From Caenorhabditis remanei (lineage: Eukaryota > Nematoda > Chromadorea > Rhabditida > Rhabditidae), in the NCBI RefSeq assembly GCF_010183535.1, contig NC_071331.1:16740001-16804000 (forward strand): a stretch of 64,000 nt of DNA, written 5' to 3'. Under the pieces are notes generated by a model. It made no database searches. It worked only from the letters and a program-made list of their open reading frames with translations, and was not told the origin of the DNA. Both the position numbers and the translations under genes were made by a program. Shown one piece after another: positions 36,501-44,248 of this stretch (position 1 is the stretch's first letter; each line of letters opens with the position of its first letter).

Positions 36501-39500
36501 AACTGGGCGCCGAAAGCGTTTACGGAAAATTGCGTGGTTTGCCTAACAATTTTGCAAAGTGTCCCGTTTGCTTCGTAAATCAAGGTGTTGTCTCGGTAAA
36601 TGGCAAATTCACGAGGTACTACAGGGGAGCTGGAGGACAAATTTCTAGAAGCTTCGCAACTGACTGGGTCCGGGAGCTTGATGTAAGTTTCCGGAGAATG
36701 AGGCATACAGACTAGTGGTGTTAAGGCGGTAGAATGAGTGAAAAGGCAAACGAGGGTGAGGATGGTTAAAAGTGGGCCGGTGGGTGGGATGTAACTCATT
36801 ATGCGGTTCCTATTGACTGGAGTTGGGTTCGTGGCGGTAGAAAGTTCAGAATTACGCTTAATCAGGGCTTCGACCTGATTCTGTGAGACTTTGAGATCGT
36901 CTCTAAGTTTCTCAATTAGACTATTCTCGACTGGAGTTACAGCCTGGATGTACCTATTACCTGCTGGGTGGTGCGGAATCTGATGATGTTCTACTGGATC
37001 GTTACGGGGAAACTGTGGACGCTGCGATCTATTGCCGTTATTACGGTAATAGTTGTTGTTATTTCGTGGAGCCACAAAACGTTGCTGATTTTGGCGTCGC
37101 CTACAATCAGCTGCAAAATGTCCTTCTCTCCCGCATTCGTAACACGCTGTGTTCCGCCGAGGGGAACGTTGTTGAGATCGCTGTTGGGGCTGTGTGAAAG
37201 ACTGCGGCGCACTTTGACTAGGGTGAGAGGGGACGACTGAGAGACCTTGAGGGACGATTGTGTTAGATTTTGCGGCCTCAGACAACAAAAGTTCAAACTT
37301 GATAGCTGAATTCAGCGCGTCCTGGAACGTTTGAGGACTTTCTCCCTTCACGTGGAATTTCAGGTTGAAGAGTAACCCGTCGATGAAAGCTTCCTTAGCT
37401 TTCTCTTGGATGTAGTCCCTAGTCTTGTCTACATACGCGCTTTGAGCTAGCCTCCTTACCCTAGTGCAAAAAGTGTCGACGGACTCGTCGGATCTCTGAC
37501 TACAGGATCGAAGCTGTTGGCGCTCCATCTCAGACCTAGTGGGGTCTTGGAAAGTGGCTTTTAGGTTATCCACTAGGTCCTTAAATGTTGCTGCGTTATT
37601 TTTCTCAATAACTTCCTCAGCCTTATCCCTAGCGTAGTCCGTAAGGTAAGTCAGAAATACGGCTCGCTTATCCTCTTCACTTAGCGGTGTTTTGGCGGCA
37701 TTAGCGTGATCTGTGAAAGATCGGACAAACGTGGCAAAATTTTCATGTGGAGCCCCCGAAAAAGGTGAGATGCTTGATGTGGCCTTATTACCCAGAACGT
37801 TAATGAATGGCAACCTAACACGTGGCGGCATTTTTGGGGCTAGAGGAGTTGCGAATTCATCAACTTCCTCGTTTAGGACCGGCGGAGCCGAAGCAGGATC
37901 TGCGCGAGGATGCGGGGTTTCAATACGGTTTTGAGTAACTAAGACTAATGGACTGGGAACCTTCAATTGCGCATACGAGCCGGTCGAGTTCCCAGACTTA
38001 CCTTCGACAGTACGAAGTCGGTTTTCCATTGCTTCAAAGCGGTCCGCTGATAGTGACGTGATTGCGTGCATCCTCTCGTGGATACAGCCAAGATCCGTGA
38101 CGACTGCGTCCCTCAGACTGAGCAGATTGGTGGTTGTCAGTTTGCTGGCGGCTCGGAGATTTCCGAGGCAGGTTTCGGATTCCAGTGTGATGTTCCCGGA
38201 TGGGCTTTGTGGTGCTGGTGGGGCGGTAGAGGTTGTTGGGGCGGTGGCTGTGACTTGTTCATGCGATTCAGGCGCCTGCGGGCCGATTATCGAAGAAGTT
38301 GCTTGGAGCGGCAAAGCTGGAGGTGGCGGTGGCTGCAGCTGCAGCGGCGGGTCCGTGGGGGACCGCGGAACGACCATTCTATAATACTGATTAATACAAC
38401 TCTCTCACACCAGTGGAGAGTACGGTAAAACAAAAAGACGACTTCGGACAATATCAATTTTTGCTATCTTAGCCAAAAATATACTTGAATTTTCCCTATG
38501 AGGAAAGCGTTATTTCTTTACATCTTGTTGCCACGAGGCAGGAATTCAAAGTGGACGCGAAAAAAACGAGATGTCCATTGTGACTTTTTGTCTCGGCATG
38601 TCGCTACGAGGCTACCAAGGCAAAATAGAAAGGGGGCAAAGAACGGTTGCCACCGGACGATCGTACATAAAGAAAATAATAAAACAAAACGGTGGGGGAA
38701 ACGGAAGACGCGGGGACGAAAAGGGGCGGGCGGGTGGGGGGATTGTGTACACACTGCAGCTTTCTGCACTCTGAGTCATATCTTAAGGTCAACCTTTGTT
38801 GCCTATCTCTCAAACTTTTCTTAATACTTTGGACTTTTTTCTCAATTCTCATCGTACGTACGGAATTCTCACTGACTCTTGACTCTTAACTCTTAAATTC
38901 TTAATTCTTAATTCTTAATTCTCACTTCTCGAAATTCACATGTGTCTCTAAGACTTTTCTTACGACTAGGCAGGGAGACTTAACAAAAACTATGAGGGGT
39001 CTAAGCGTTAAACTAATGGGCCCTAAGCTTAACACCAAAACTATCCTCCTACGGATGCATCCCGGACAACTTAATTTGTCCCTCTTAAACTCAAAAACTC
39101 AACTCACTTATCATCAGGGGCGGCAGAGGTCCAATTACCCCCCTGGCACTCAATATACCTGCATTAGTCGTTCCTTCCTATTCCTAAGCCTGGCTATCCA
39201 AAACGGGTCGATCAATTGCTCAGCGGGGCCTGGAGGGCTACGACCGCCGAGACTCGCTGCTACCAGTAGAGGTTTTCGTGGTTTGGATAGGTTTATTAGG
39301 GTAAGAATAAGGATGGGAAGAAGAAGTCTCGAATGATAACAAGGACGGTATTTATACTGGATCTTCGATGGGCGGAGTCAGCGGCTTCAGGGCTGGAAGG
39401 GCATCGGGCGCTTAAGGAATGTGCTTCATGGGACTGTGGGGTGAGAGAGTATTTGAGGATAGGAGTCAGTTATGGAGAGTGACGTTGATGGGGCAAGAGG

Positions 39501-40725
39501 CAACGGGCTGGATCGTGTGGGCAGCTGGGTGAGATAGTGTTGGAGATTGGAGACGGTTCCAGAATGTGATGTGGATGGGATATGGTGCGGTGTCTTTGAC
39601 AGTGTGGGTTGATGGCGAGAGAGTGCTTGGGTCGGTGAGACGTTGACGGGAGATCTGGAAGAATCGTGTTAGGCTTAATAATGGGAATGGGATGTGAGAG
39701 TGGGCTTGCCTGTCCTGGACAGAGACCCGGAAGTTATCCGGATGGGATGATGATGATGCGTCACCGGGTGCAAAGTCCGGTGAGATCTTGGAATACCTAA
39801 GGGATTACGATATCCCTTACACTCTTCAAATTCTATCGTTTTTCAGTTATCAAGAACATGCTGGTCTCAACCCACACGACCACTACCATCATCATCATTA
39901 CCCACATTCATCAGCTCATCATACCGAATGCTATCAAACTCTTTCGTGTCCATCGGATCTTCCCATCGAAACTTCCTACTACAACAATATGCCACCGACC
40001 TATCAAGGTAATACATTTCAGATGAAAAGTTCATTGAGACCTGAAGTCACGCAACCGTTGCAGACGCATCGCATTATGAACTGGTTCTCACGCTTGTCTC
40101 CTAAACGAGTTCAACACACAATCTTGATTTTTTGTGTTTCAGATCTCGGACAAACTGATCTCAGCCCTCAATTCTGGTGTGCTGAAGTGGATTGTGCTCA
40201 CGAGAGATGTGCCACAAGAGAAATTCCTCACGAACAATCTAAGATCTTCGAAGAGATCTCCAAGGAATGTGATCATATTCTGAACAATTCGGACGAATGT
40301 GAAAAATGCAAAGTGCAGTAAGTACTCGGGATCAGATCCCTGATTTCTTATAATATCTATTTCAGACATGAAGACGGTGCTCATGAAGCAATTCCAATCA
40401 ATGATCTCGTCGATATTGTCATGCAAACTGTCGATAATATCAAGAAGAATGACTCTTCTCAAGGTTAGAATCGTCGAATGAATTCAACTGAACCAAATGT
40501 TTCGTATTTTCAGAAGAAACCAAGATGCTCTCCCGTAAACGTGAGCAGAATAAAGTGGCTGCTGCCCGTTACCGTGACAAACAGAAGGCAAAATGGCAGG
40601 GACTTTTGGATAAAAGAGAGGCTGAAGAGAAACGAAATGTTCGTCTCAAACGACAAGTTACTCAATTGGAAAAAGAAGTTGCCGAAGCGAGACAAGCATT
40701 CCTTCTGAAACTTTCCCAAAAGTAG
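27541..40725 (+). CDS. ATF4/ATF5-type bZIP transcription factor with 12.3-kb TE-filled first intron
   Basis: Exons 27541-27578, 39847-40007, 40143-40317, 40366-40463 and 40514-40725 give 227 residues with every phase matching. Exon 1 encodes only MWPPIVEDQCNY plus two bases. It is placed here because it is the first good ATG after the leader, ends in a phase-2 donor (AG|GTTTGT), and exon 2 needs exactly that phase. The N-terminal half has a His-rich run (HYHHHHYPHSSAHH) and Cys/acidic segments. The C-terminus is a bZIP: basic region KREQNKVAAARYRDKQKAK, then a leucine-zipper heptad pattern. EQNK-AA-RYR is characteristic of ATF4/ATF5. ATF4-class factors drive amino-acid and mitochondrial stress programmes. 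Intron 1 holds a palindromic element and a full LTR retrotransposon. The bZIP part is certain; the link to exon 1 is inferred. Confidence 0.75.
27826..28911. mobile_element. Inverted-repeat transposon in bZIP intron 1
   Basis: Ends CACAGCACCCCCAAACGGG and its reverse complement bound ~310-bp inverted arms (27826-28135 and 28602-28911) around a ~466-bp central region. GGATG directly flanks both sides (27821-27825 and 28912-28916), a 5-bp target duplication. No transposase ORF is visible, so the element is non-autonomous. It is 75 bp from the LTR retrotransposon. Confidence 0.8.
28987..29543 (-). repeat. 3' LTR (in element orientation)
   Basis: 557 bp, starting TGTAAGGG and ending CTCTACT on the minus strand. 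By eye it is identical to the other LTR. A hairpin-forming AAGGGAT...ATCCCTT lies close to its TG end. Confidence 0.92.
29544..29554 (-). other. Polypurine tract
   Basis: AAGGAGGGAGG on the minus strand directly precedes the TG of the 3' LTR, the position where plus-strand DNA synthesis is primed in LTR elements. Confidence 0.75.
30042..30533 (-). CDS. Retrotransposon ORF3, unknown
   Basis: An intact 163-residue frame starts at ATG (MHSQPSGSRP) and lies between the end of pol and the 3' LTR, where many retroelements place env or accessory genes. The region is GC-rich compared with the host. The predicted protein is Pro/Arg-rich at the N-terminus, has no signal peptide or membrane helix, and contains a NLRCGCNPHYNN stretch. 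No family was recognised. Downstream placement and an unbroken frame suggest, but do not prove, that it is coding. Confidence 0.45.
   Translation of the reverse strand: MHSQPSGSRPNHRHPRANRWPLAPMVQINATVCVLNGAYTARVIVDSTPYEFDDPALAPLLHFTVLDGHLRPSGAEPRASDFGPNAHIPGTLRIFSASTHAWTRRHAPLPNLRCGCNPHYNNASWSHAVSQVCMARQISQAVAERIWDDLPIEGMAFPNLNWN
31015..34146 (-). CDS. Retrotransposon pol: reverse transcriptase, RNase H, integrase
   Basis: The frame is open from 34146 and the first internal Met in good context is at 34029, giving about 1,004-1,043 residues. Counting from 34029, RT shows LPFGLRSAASYFQ and the catalytic YIDD near residue 186. RNase H shows FCDASSVAQGAAL near 333 and DHKPL. Integrase has a His/Cys zinc region ending CVKC near 580-600 and a DDE core with LDLTGP, VSDNATTFT and NGATER. 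After that comes a GPY/F-like module without a chromodomain. The RT-RNaseH-IN order and motifs are of the Ty3/gypsy type. The frame overlaps ORF1 by 14 nt and is offset by one base, so expression probably needs a +1 frameshift or reinitiation. No stop codon interrupts it. Confidence 0.92.
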   Translation of the reverse strand, partial: CIIPNSNQNPISTEDEVEIDPEFTINLSQARITDSQKEILKELLDEYHDVFSKNQYDLGSSKTDPVHIYTNTEVPIKGRPYRVPVKYQAELEKHIESLLKSRRITESNTPWTSPIVIVKKKNGSLRVCLDFRKLNEATIPDNFPLPRIDSILEKVGGSSYFSSLDMANGYLQLRLDPASSYKCGFITDQKVYAYTHLPFGLRSAASYFQRALRTVLGGLEEEVLVYIDDILVFSKTFEKHVESLRKVLHRFRSFNLKASPKKCEFAKSAITFLGHEINKDNYAPDKANVAKILEFPEPTNVNEIRRFVGMAGFFRKFIPNFSEIAEPLTRLTRKEKNFVWDRDQQESFEKLRTALIAEPILGFPDYDKPFHIFCDASSVAQGAALMQSRDEKDKDFCVIAYASRTLSDPETRWPAIQVEMGAIIYALRQFRPYVCMSKIILHSDHKPLTFLLQKAKTHDNLSRWLIELQCYDISIIHIDGKKNTVADCLSRARENDNPANHSELKDIVEFPICMKVCPALPALPKSRRSKRSQSLPLDISEEQEKDPEISLLKNVLQSKVPISSLPEPQLTRLELSTLAANGTVLTKPHSTSKKYVLYVPKHLTNLIFEAFHESYLSGGHFNWKKTKAKIGRKYFWPDMGKEIFEKSQACVKCQEKNSPVPALKEKLVPVTTSRVFQKVGLDLTGPLRTTPRNNKYILNVVCWFSKFVISVPLPDARSDTVARALLNECVLRYGAMNELVSDNATTFTSHAFGEFCDLLSIQHHKAIPYHSKGNGATERTFRTFHQLTSKYVNKDHTDWDTILPALTFCYNTTIHDSTGETPFFLINGRDPIFSIDNIIDPSPGVLTEANTDEIDNFRKELVLNIREAWSHAKEQADKSRSQFTKAYDQKARPSDIEVGDRVLFKNYKSKKGLSKKLVLPWRGQYRVVQVERPEALIQDICNPAKAPQRVHLDQIKKFIEISGPAATTPREESEIDQECQVPPPKESVSQVSRTQAEPPTEFETLETPEINTPKTPEDQTTDHAFEPRYNLRRTRIPTKRFEE
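34133..38377 (-). CDS. Retrotransposon ORF1: gag, envelope-like glycoprotein and protease in one frame
   Basis: A single 1,414-codon frame. Residues ~1-525 form gag: Pro-rich start, retrotransposon capsid-like helices (FATFVRSFTDHANAAKTPLS) and a CCHC zinc knuckle (CYECGREGHFAADC) near 410. From ~527 an internal Met is followed by a signal-like hydrophobic stretch (PLLTILTLVCLFTHSTA), then a Cys-rich ectodomain with N-glycosylation sequons. A furin-like RSKR lies near 800 and a strong membrane helix (LVVNLLVTFLIAVVAICG) near 1075-1095. Around 1200 the motif ALVDTGAGFTVAS marks an aspartic protease. Known insect gypsy-like elements place env after pol, so this gag-env-protease order is unusual. 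The envelope-like call rests on topology; no homologue family was assigned. Fusion with gag may be split by splicing or proteolysis. Confidence 0.85.
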   Translation of the reverse strand: MVVPRSPTDPPLQLQPPPPPALPLQATSSIIGPQAPESHEQVTATAPTTSTAPPAPQSPSGNITLESETCLGNLRAASKLTTTNLLSLRDAVVTDLGCIHERMHAITSLSADRFEAMENRLRTVEGKSGNSTGSYAQLKVPSPLVLVTQNRIETPHPRADPASAPPVLNEEVDEFATPLAPKMPPRVRLPFINVLGNKATSSISPFSGAPHENFATFVRSFTDHANAAKTPLSEEDKRAVFLTYLTDYARDKAEEVIEKNNAATFKDLVDNLKATFQDPTRSEMERQQLRSCSQRSDESVDTFCTRVRRLAQSAYVDKTRDYIQEKAKEAFIDGLLFNLKFHVKGESPQTFQDALNSAIKFELLLSEAAKSNTIVPQGLSVVPSHPSQSAPQSFTQPQQRSQQRSPRRNTACYECGREGHFAADCRRRQNQQRFVAPRNNNNYYRNNGNRSQRPQFPRNDPVEHHQIPHHPAGNRYIQAVTPVENSLIEKLRDDLKVSQNQVEALIKRNSELSTATNPTPVNRNRIMSYIPPTGPLLTILTLVCLFTHSTALTPLVCMPHSPETYIKLPDPVSCEASRNLSSSSPVVPREFAIYRDNTLIYEANGTLCKIVRQTTQFSVNAFGAQFKETAFKQMMVSAEECLRMLQFKNCEHGELHFQNGVYKTNNPHVIDWPSAPLSVFKGTQTLETTNCFMMSTRISARYGNEVPISAAGSMTGCRFSVGSCNTREGAAFIWKPQSEQACRYVYYDTLKGLLSGRVWLSETREIALSFDKNSTRIADCGRKIVVTDQGYGISAPIRSKRDSDLSNTLQNMTNFVTSNQLASQLLALEEAVLTKTDNWFWNNFMSFCSSTNSISAAILSAVASNPTLAVRKITGKTHIQAKFIGNGYISVKPCTVIPPESFKFIPFSEKCYSKPSVEITLPTNSSIVTFIDLETGIISNRAHPVDCPLVTNFEYVANETLFSLNPFSLELKSNSNFQPQVINEKIPFSTSSLEENPLIFRNLIIGSLSENIPTPHYNEIFEAMQGSPEALTRILSAHSNPATGPLAPNGLENLVDWWTRLKNIWQVVFYIWSLVVNLLVTFLIAVVAICGIARFYAGPWLNLLPGTRFKPRTESSNPPTPISVFTPPPTIIEFGSTDRDTPLPSKTSHLTPNPIPDCAREIRRLKTPTINVLSLEGPRYFTAQIPVRANGISCWALVDTGAGFTVASKEICALIGISRLDAPSVDHALGLGGNEVEMAGTATVKFSIGSLSVFHTTHFTSGQCTPDGSGGYDFIFGNDILQRLPKFYLDYAQGFFEMADERLPLGARKDIEIFPSRYAIHVSRDTIIPPNSESFVKCAAPLCAKPSDLILLSQTNTLTKVDLLVAPAIFTNKNPILLITNPTSEPKTLYANTTVATATDLNEENDVPSVMYYS
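38378..39264 (-). other. Retrotransposon 5' leader
   Basis: 0.9 kb between the 5' LTR and the ORF1 start in element orientation. It presumably holds packaging signals and possibly a splice donor for an envelope-like mRNA. No coding evidence was seen. Confidence 0.5.
39253..39265 (-). other. Candidate primer-binding site
   Basis: TGGTAGCAGCGAG on the minus strand starts at the last LTR base and matches the form of a tRNA 3' end complement (TGG first). The priming tRNA was not identified. Confidence 0.5.
39265..39821 (-). repeat. 5' LTR (in element orientation)
   Basis: The same 557-bp sequence as at 28987-29543, with no difference noticed on reading. It should contain the retroelement promoter. 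Confidence 0.92.
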
Positions 40726-41155
40726 ATCTATTTCTATAATTTGCCATTCCCTTCATACTTGTATATCAGTTCAATGCTATTCGAAATTCCATCCCCGTCA
40801 ATCAGTTATTTTGAGTTATATTGCTTGTTCCTTTCCCTTAAATCGCACCGATGACTATCAGAATTATTAAGACGCACTCTCTGACTCGTTCGATCACCCA
40901 TGTTCACCCGAAAAAAGTCGACCATCTCCGATTTGCCAATCCTTCTGATCAGAGATAGTACCAAGTGTTCTTAGCAAATTGGGGTACTTTTTGGCCAGGT
41001 CCGTCACCTGGGTACCTAGAAAAATCAAAAAATCGATATTTTTCGAAAATTTTTCCTAAGGTAGTTAGGTATGAAATCTCAACGGGAAATTAATGTAGAC
41101 ACTATTTTAAGCATTTTTTGTGTTCAGAACAAAATTCCAGCTCAACACCTTCATA

Positions 41156-42510
41156 GTGAAAATTTTGAAAATTTATGAAATTTTCGGGTTTTTTCATGAA
41201 ATCGTTTTTATCTCGGCAGGGACACGAGAAGACGGGTTTTTTTATTTTAAATTCGGAATCTACATAAAATTTTGTATTGGAAACATGCTGTCCCTACTCG
41301 TAACTCTAGACCCAAAGAAAGATTTTTTGGGAAGAATGAGAAAAACTGCGATTTCAATTTTCAAGTCCTTCCAGTAAATTATTTTTGATGTTTTAAAATA
41401 ATGTTTTTTTGAAGTTTTTCATTCAATCATGCCATTTTTATTCAGTTCCGGTACAATTTTCGATCAAACTAACAAAAAAAATTTCGAAAAAATTGAATTT
41501 TTTGATTTCTGAAAATTTTCTCCCGAATTGAATCATTCCGACTTAAATGTTAAGGATAGCATTATAAAATCAAGAGAATATAACTGGAATATTCTTAAGA
41601 TTTATAAAAAACTTGATTCCCACTGTCGGGTCACCTGCTACCTACGCGTTCATGATGAAATTCAGCGAAATTTTCAACTTGGGAAGTTGGTGCAACGGTA
41701 CTTCATACTTGCAACGTTATTTGACAGGGAATTGCGATGAATATGACAGGAATAGTAAAAAAACTGCAAAAATTGATAGATTCAGCAAGATTTACGAAAA
41801 AAACTTGAAACAAATATTCAATGGTCTGACCTTTTTATGGATATCAGGAAAAACTTTTCAAGTTTTTTTCGTAAATCTTGCTGAATCTATCAATTTTTGC
41901 AGTTTTCTCACTATTTCTGTCATATTCATCGCAATTCCCTGTCAAATAACGTTGCAAGTATGAAGTACCGTTGCACCAACTTCCCAAGTTGACAATTTCG
42001 CTGAATTTCACCATGAACACGTAAGTAGCAGGTGACCCGACAGTGGGAATCAAGTTTTCTAAGAACCTAAAAAATATTCCAGTTATATTCTCTTGATTTT
42101 ATAATGCTATCCTTAACATTTAAGTCGGAATGATTCAATTCGGGAGAAAATTTTCAGAAATCAAAAAATTCAATTTTTTCGAAAAATTTTTTGTGGTATG
42201 ATCGAAAATTGTACCGGAACTGAATAAAAATAGCATGATTGAATGAAAAACTTCAAAAAACCATTATTTTAAAACATCAAAAATAATTTACTGGAAGGAC
42301 TTGAAAATTGAAATCGCAGTTTTTCTCATTCTTCCCAAAAAATCTTTCTTTGGGTCTAGAGTTACGAGTAGGGACAGCATGTTTCCAATACAAAATTTTA
42401 TGTAGATTCCGAATTTAAAATAAAAAAGCCCGTCTTCTCGTGTCCCTGCCGAGATAAAAACGATTTCATGAAAAAAACCCGAAAATTTCATAAATTTTCA
42501 AAATTTTCAC
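41156..42510. mobile_element. TA-flanked near-perfect palindrome nested in the larger element
   Basis: 1,355 bp starting GTGAAAATTTTG and ending CAAAATTTTCAC, with TA on both sides (41154-41155 and 42511-42512), as for Tc1/mariner-type targets. Arms of about 650 bp meet at a ~45-bp loop near 41830. It interrupts the left terminal repeat of the host element, since the sequence on either side rejoins the right-repeat sequence. No protein is encoded. Mismatches between arms are scattered. Confidence 0.75.
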
Positions 42511-43252
42511 TATGCACGGCGAGCGACGCCTCGAATCGCGAGGGAGCGAGATTGCAAAACTCTCTCACCAGAGAGGGCGCAGAGAAAAAAACGAAAACTG
42601 AATTTAGTACTGAAAATGAAGATTTTTGCTTTTTTTCATGGTTTTTTTTTCTTAATGCGAATTTAAAGTATGCAATAAATATTCTAGACGTGAAGACGAG
42701 TCAATGGAATATGAATACATCAGTTTTAATCAATTATAGAAAAAGTTATCGGCCTGGAAAAAATTAACACTGAAAAATGAAAATTTAGCAACTTTTTTAA
42801 AAATATTTCGAGAAAGGGAAGAGAACAGAAAGCGATAGTTGCAAGCTGAAGAGACAAGAATTCAACGAATATTTTGAGACCAGAACAGAGCGAAACAATG
42901 CAGTTTAAAAAGAGTTAATACAATTTGAATTTGGCAAATACAGTATCCGCAGATGACGTTTTGCATTAAAACGTGGGTTTCAGGCTAGAATTCTTGAATA
43001 TTGGGGGGTTTTTGATGTGAAGTATTGTAATTTGATATTTTTATGTTGGTTTTATTCACATTTTTCACTGTTTTGGTTATCCTTCTTCTTCTGAATCTGG
43101 TTTTGGTGATCAATTTTTGAATTTTCAGAAGAACAAGGGTAATCAATACGCGTGAGCCATCTTTGATTGTTATTTTTGAAAAACACGGTGAGTAGTTGAC
43201 CAGATTAAGGTGTATGTTCGAAGTTAGAAAAGAAATATAGAAATTTTAAGAG

Positions 43253-43681
43253 ATGGCCCCACGAACTAAACGCCAAAAGGCAACCATTAACTCTCATGCT
43301 CAACGAAAAAGTGCAGAAAAATTCCAAAAACGGAAAGATGACAACACTTTCGAAAGAAGAATCCTGGAATTAGAGACGCAGTTAGCTCTTCAAATCGAAC
43401 AATGTGATCGCATCAGAATGGAAAATGAAGATCTGGAAAATGATAACGAGCAATTGTTGATGAAATATGCTGATCTCGTAAAAAATGCGGAAATCACGAA
43501 GATGTTGTGGGGGGGGATCACGGAACAGAGCATTGAGCATCTTCATGGAATCTTCAACAAGATGGAGAGAAGGTTTATTGCTGTTCGAGATCCAATTCTC
43601 CGTGCTAATTTAATTATTAGACAAATGACTTATCTTAACTTGATTCACGATATCGGAGACTCCTGGAGAGCAGCTGACTAA
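43253..43681 (+). CDS. bZIP-like coiled-coil protein inside a transposable element
   Basis: An intronless frame of 142 residues from ATG (MAPRTKRQKATINSHAQRK). A basic region (KRQK...NSHAQRKSAEKFQKRK) resembles the bZIP N-x2-A-x3-S pattern, but the usual second Ala is Gln and the terminal Arg is Ala. A coiled coil of about 45 residues follows with heptad hydrophobics (RILELETQLALQIEQCDRIR). The C-terminal ~60 residues are helical and unidentified. An acceptor-like TTTTCAG lies about 125 bp upstream. The gene sits in the unique interior of the TTAA-bounded element. It could be a captured host gene, an element-encoded DNA-binding protein, or a host gene flanked by two element ends. Confidence 0.6.
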   Translation: MAPRTKRQKATINSHAQRKSAEKFQKRKDDNTFERRILELETQLALQIEQCDRIRMENEDLENDNEQLLMKYADLVKNAEITKMLWGGITEQSIEHLHGIFNKMERRFIAVRDPILRANLIIRQMTYLNLIHDIGDSWRAAD

Positions 43682-44248
43682 AACTCAGCTTTATTTTTTG
43701 TTTTTCACTCTAAAAATATAAATTGTTTTTTTTATAATATCAATTCAACCTATTTTGCAAAAATTTTACATAATTTTCCATTCACCTTCTGCTAATTTCA
43801 GATAAGAGGGCACTTTTCATTTTTCAAATTTAATTTACATAACCTTCAAAATTTGAATTTCGCGCCAATATCGAGAATTGCGCAAGCTATCTAGAATTGC
43901 GTCTTAAGCGGACAGAACTGTGCACTTTCGTCGCGTCGCTCGCCGTGCTATGAAGGTGTTGAGCTGGAATTTTGTTCTAAACACAAAAAATGCTTAAAAT
44001 AGTGTCTACATTAATTTCCCGTTGAGATTTCATAGCTAACTACTTCAGGAAAAATTTTCGAAAAATATCGATTTTTTGATTTTTCTAGGTACCCAGGTGA
44101 CGGACCTGGCCAAAAAGTACCCCAATTTGCTAAGAACACTTGGTACTATCTCTGATCAGAAGGATTGGCAAATCGGAGATGGTCGACTTTTTTCGGGTGA
44201 ACATGGTCTGTTGATCGATGCTCGAACGAGTCAGAGAGTGCGTCTTAA

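Larger units (their letters stand above)
28987..39821 (-). mobile_element. LTR retrotransposon (Ty3/gypsy-type pol) with envelope-like domain
   Basis: The element is 10.8 kb, oriented opposite to the host gene, and bounded by two 557-bp LTRs. CTCT flanks both ends (28983-28986 and 39822-39825), a 4-bp target duplication. In element orientation the order is LTR, leader, ORF1 (gag, envelope-like, protease), pol (RT, RNase H, integrase), ORF3, polypurine tract, LTR. Identical-looking LTRs and unbroken frames point to a very recent insertion, possibly by an active family. Confidence 0.92.
40867..44248. mobile_element. TTAA-bounded inverted-repeat element carrying a bZIP-like ORF
   Basis: Left end TTAAGACGCACTCTCTGACTCG (40867 onward) is matched by its reverse complement at the right end (to 44248). 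The repeats are about 290 bp on the left (40867-41155, continued at 42511-42528 after a nested insertion) and 315 bp on the right (43934-44248). TTAA at both borders fits a piggyBac-type target duplication or may simply be part of the repeat. No transposase was recognised. The interior contains an intact 142-residue ORF and lies 140 bp downstream of the ATF4-like gene. Confidence 0.75.

Noticed and set aside
34239..38428. Many + strand open frames across the retrotransposon
   Set aside because: Antisense shadows of ORF1 and pol.
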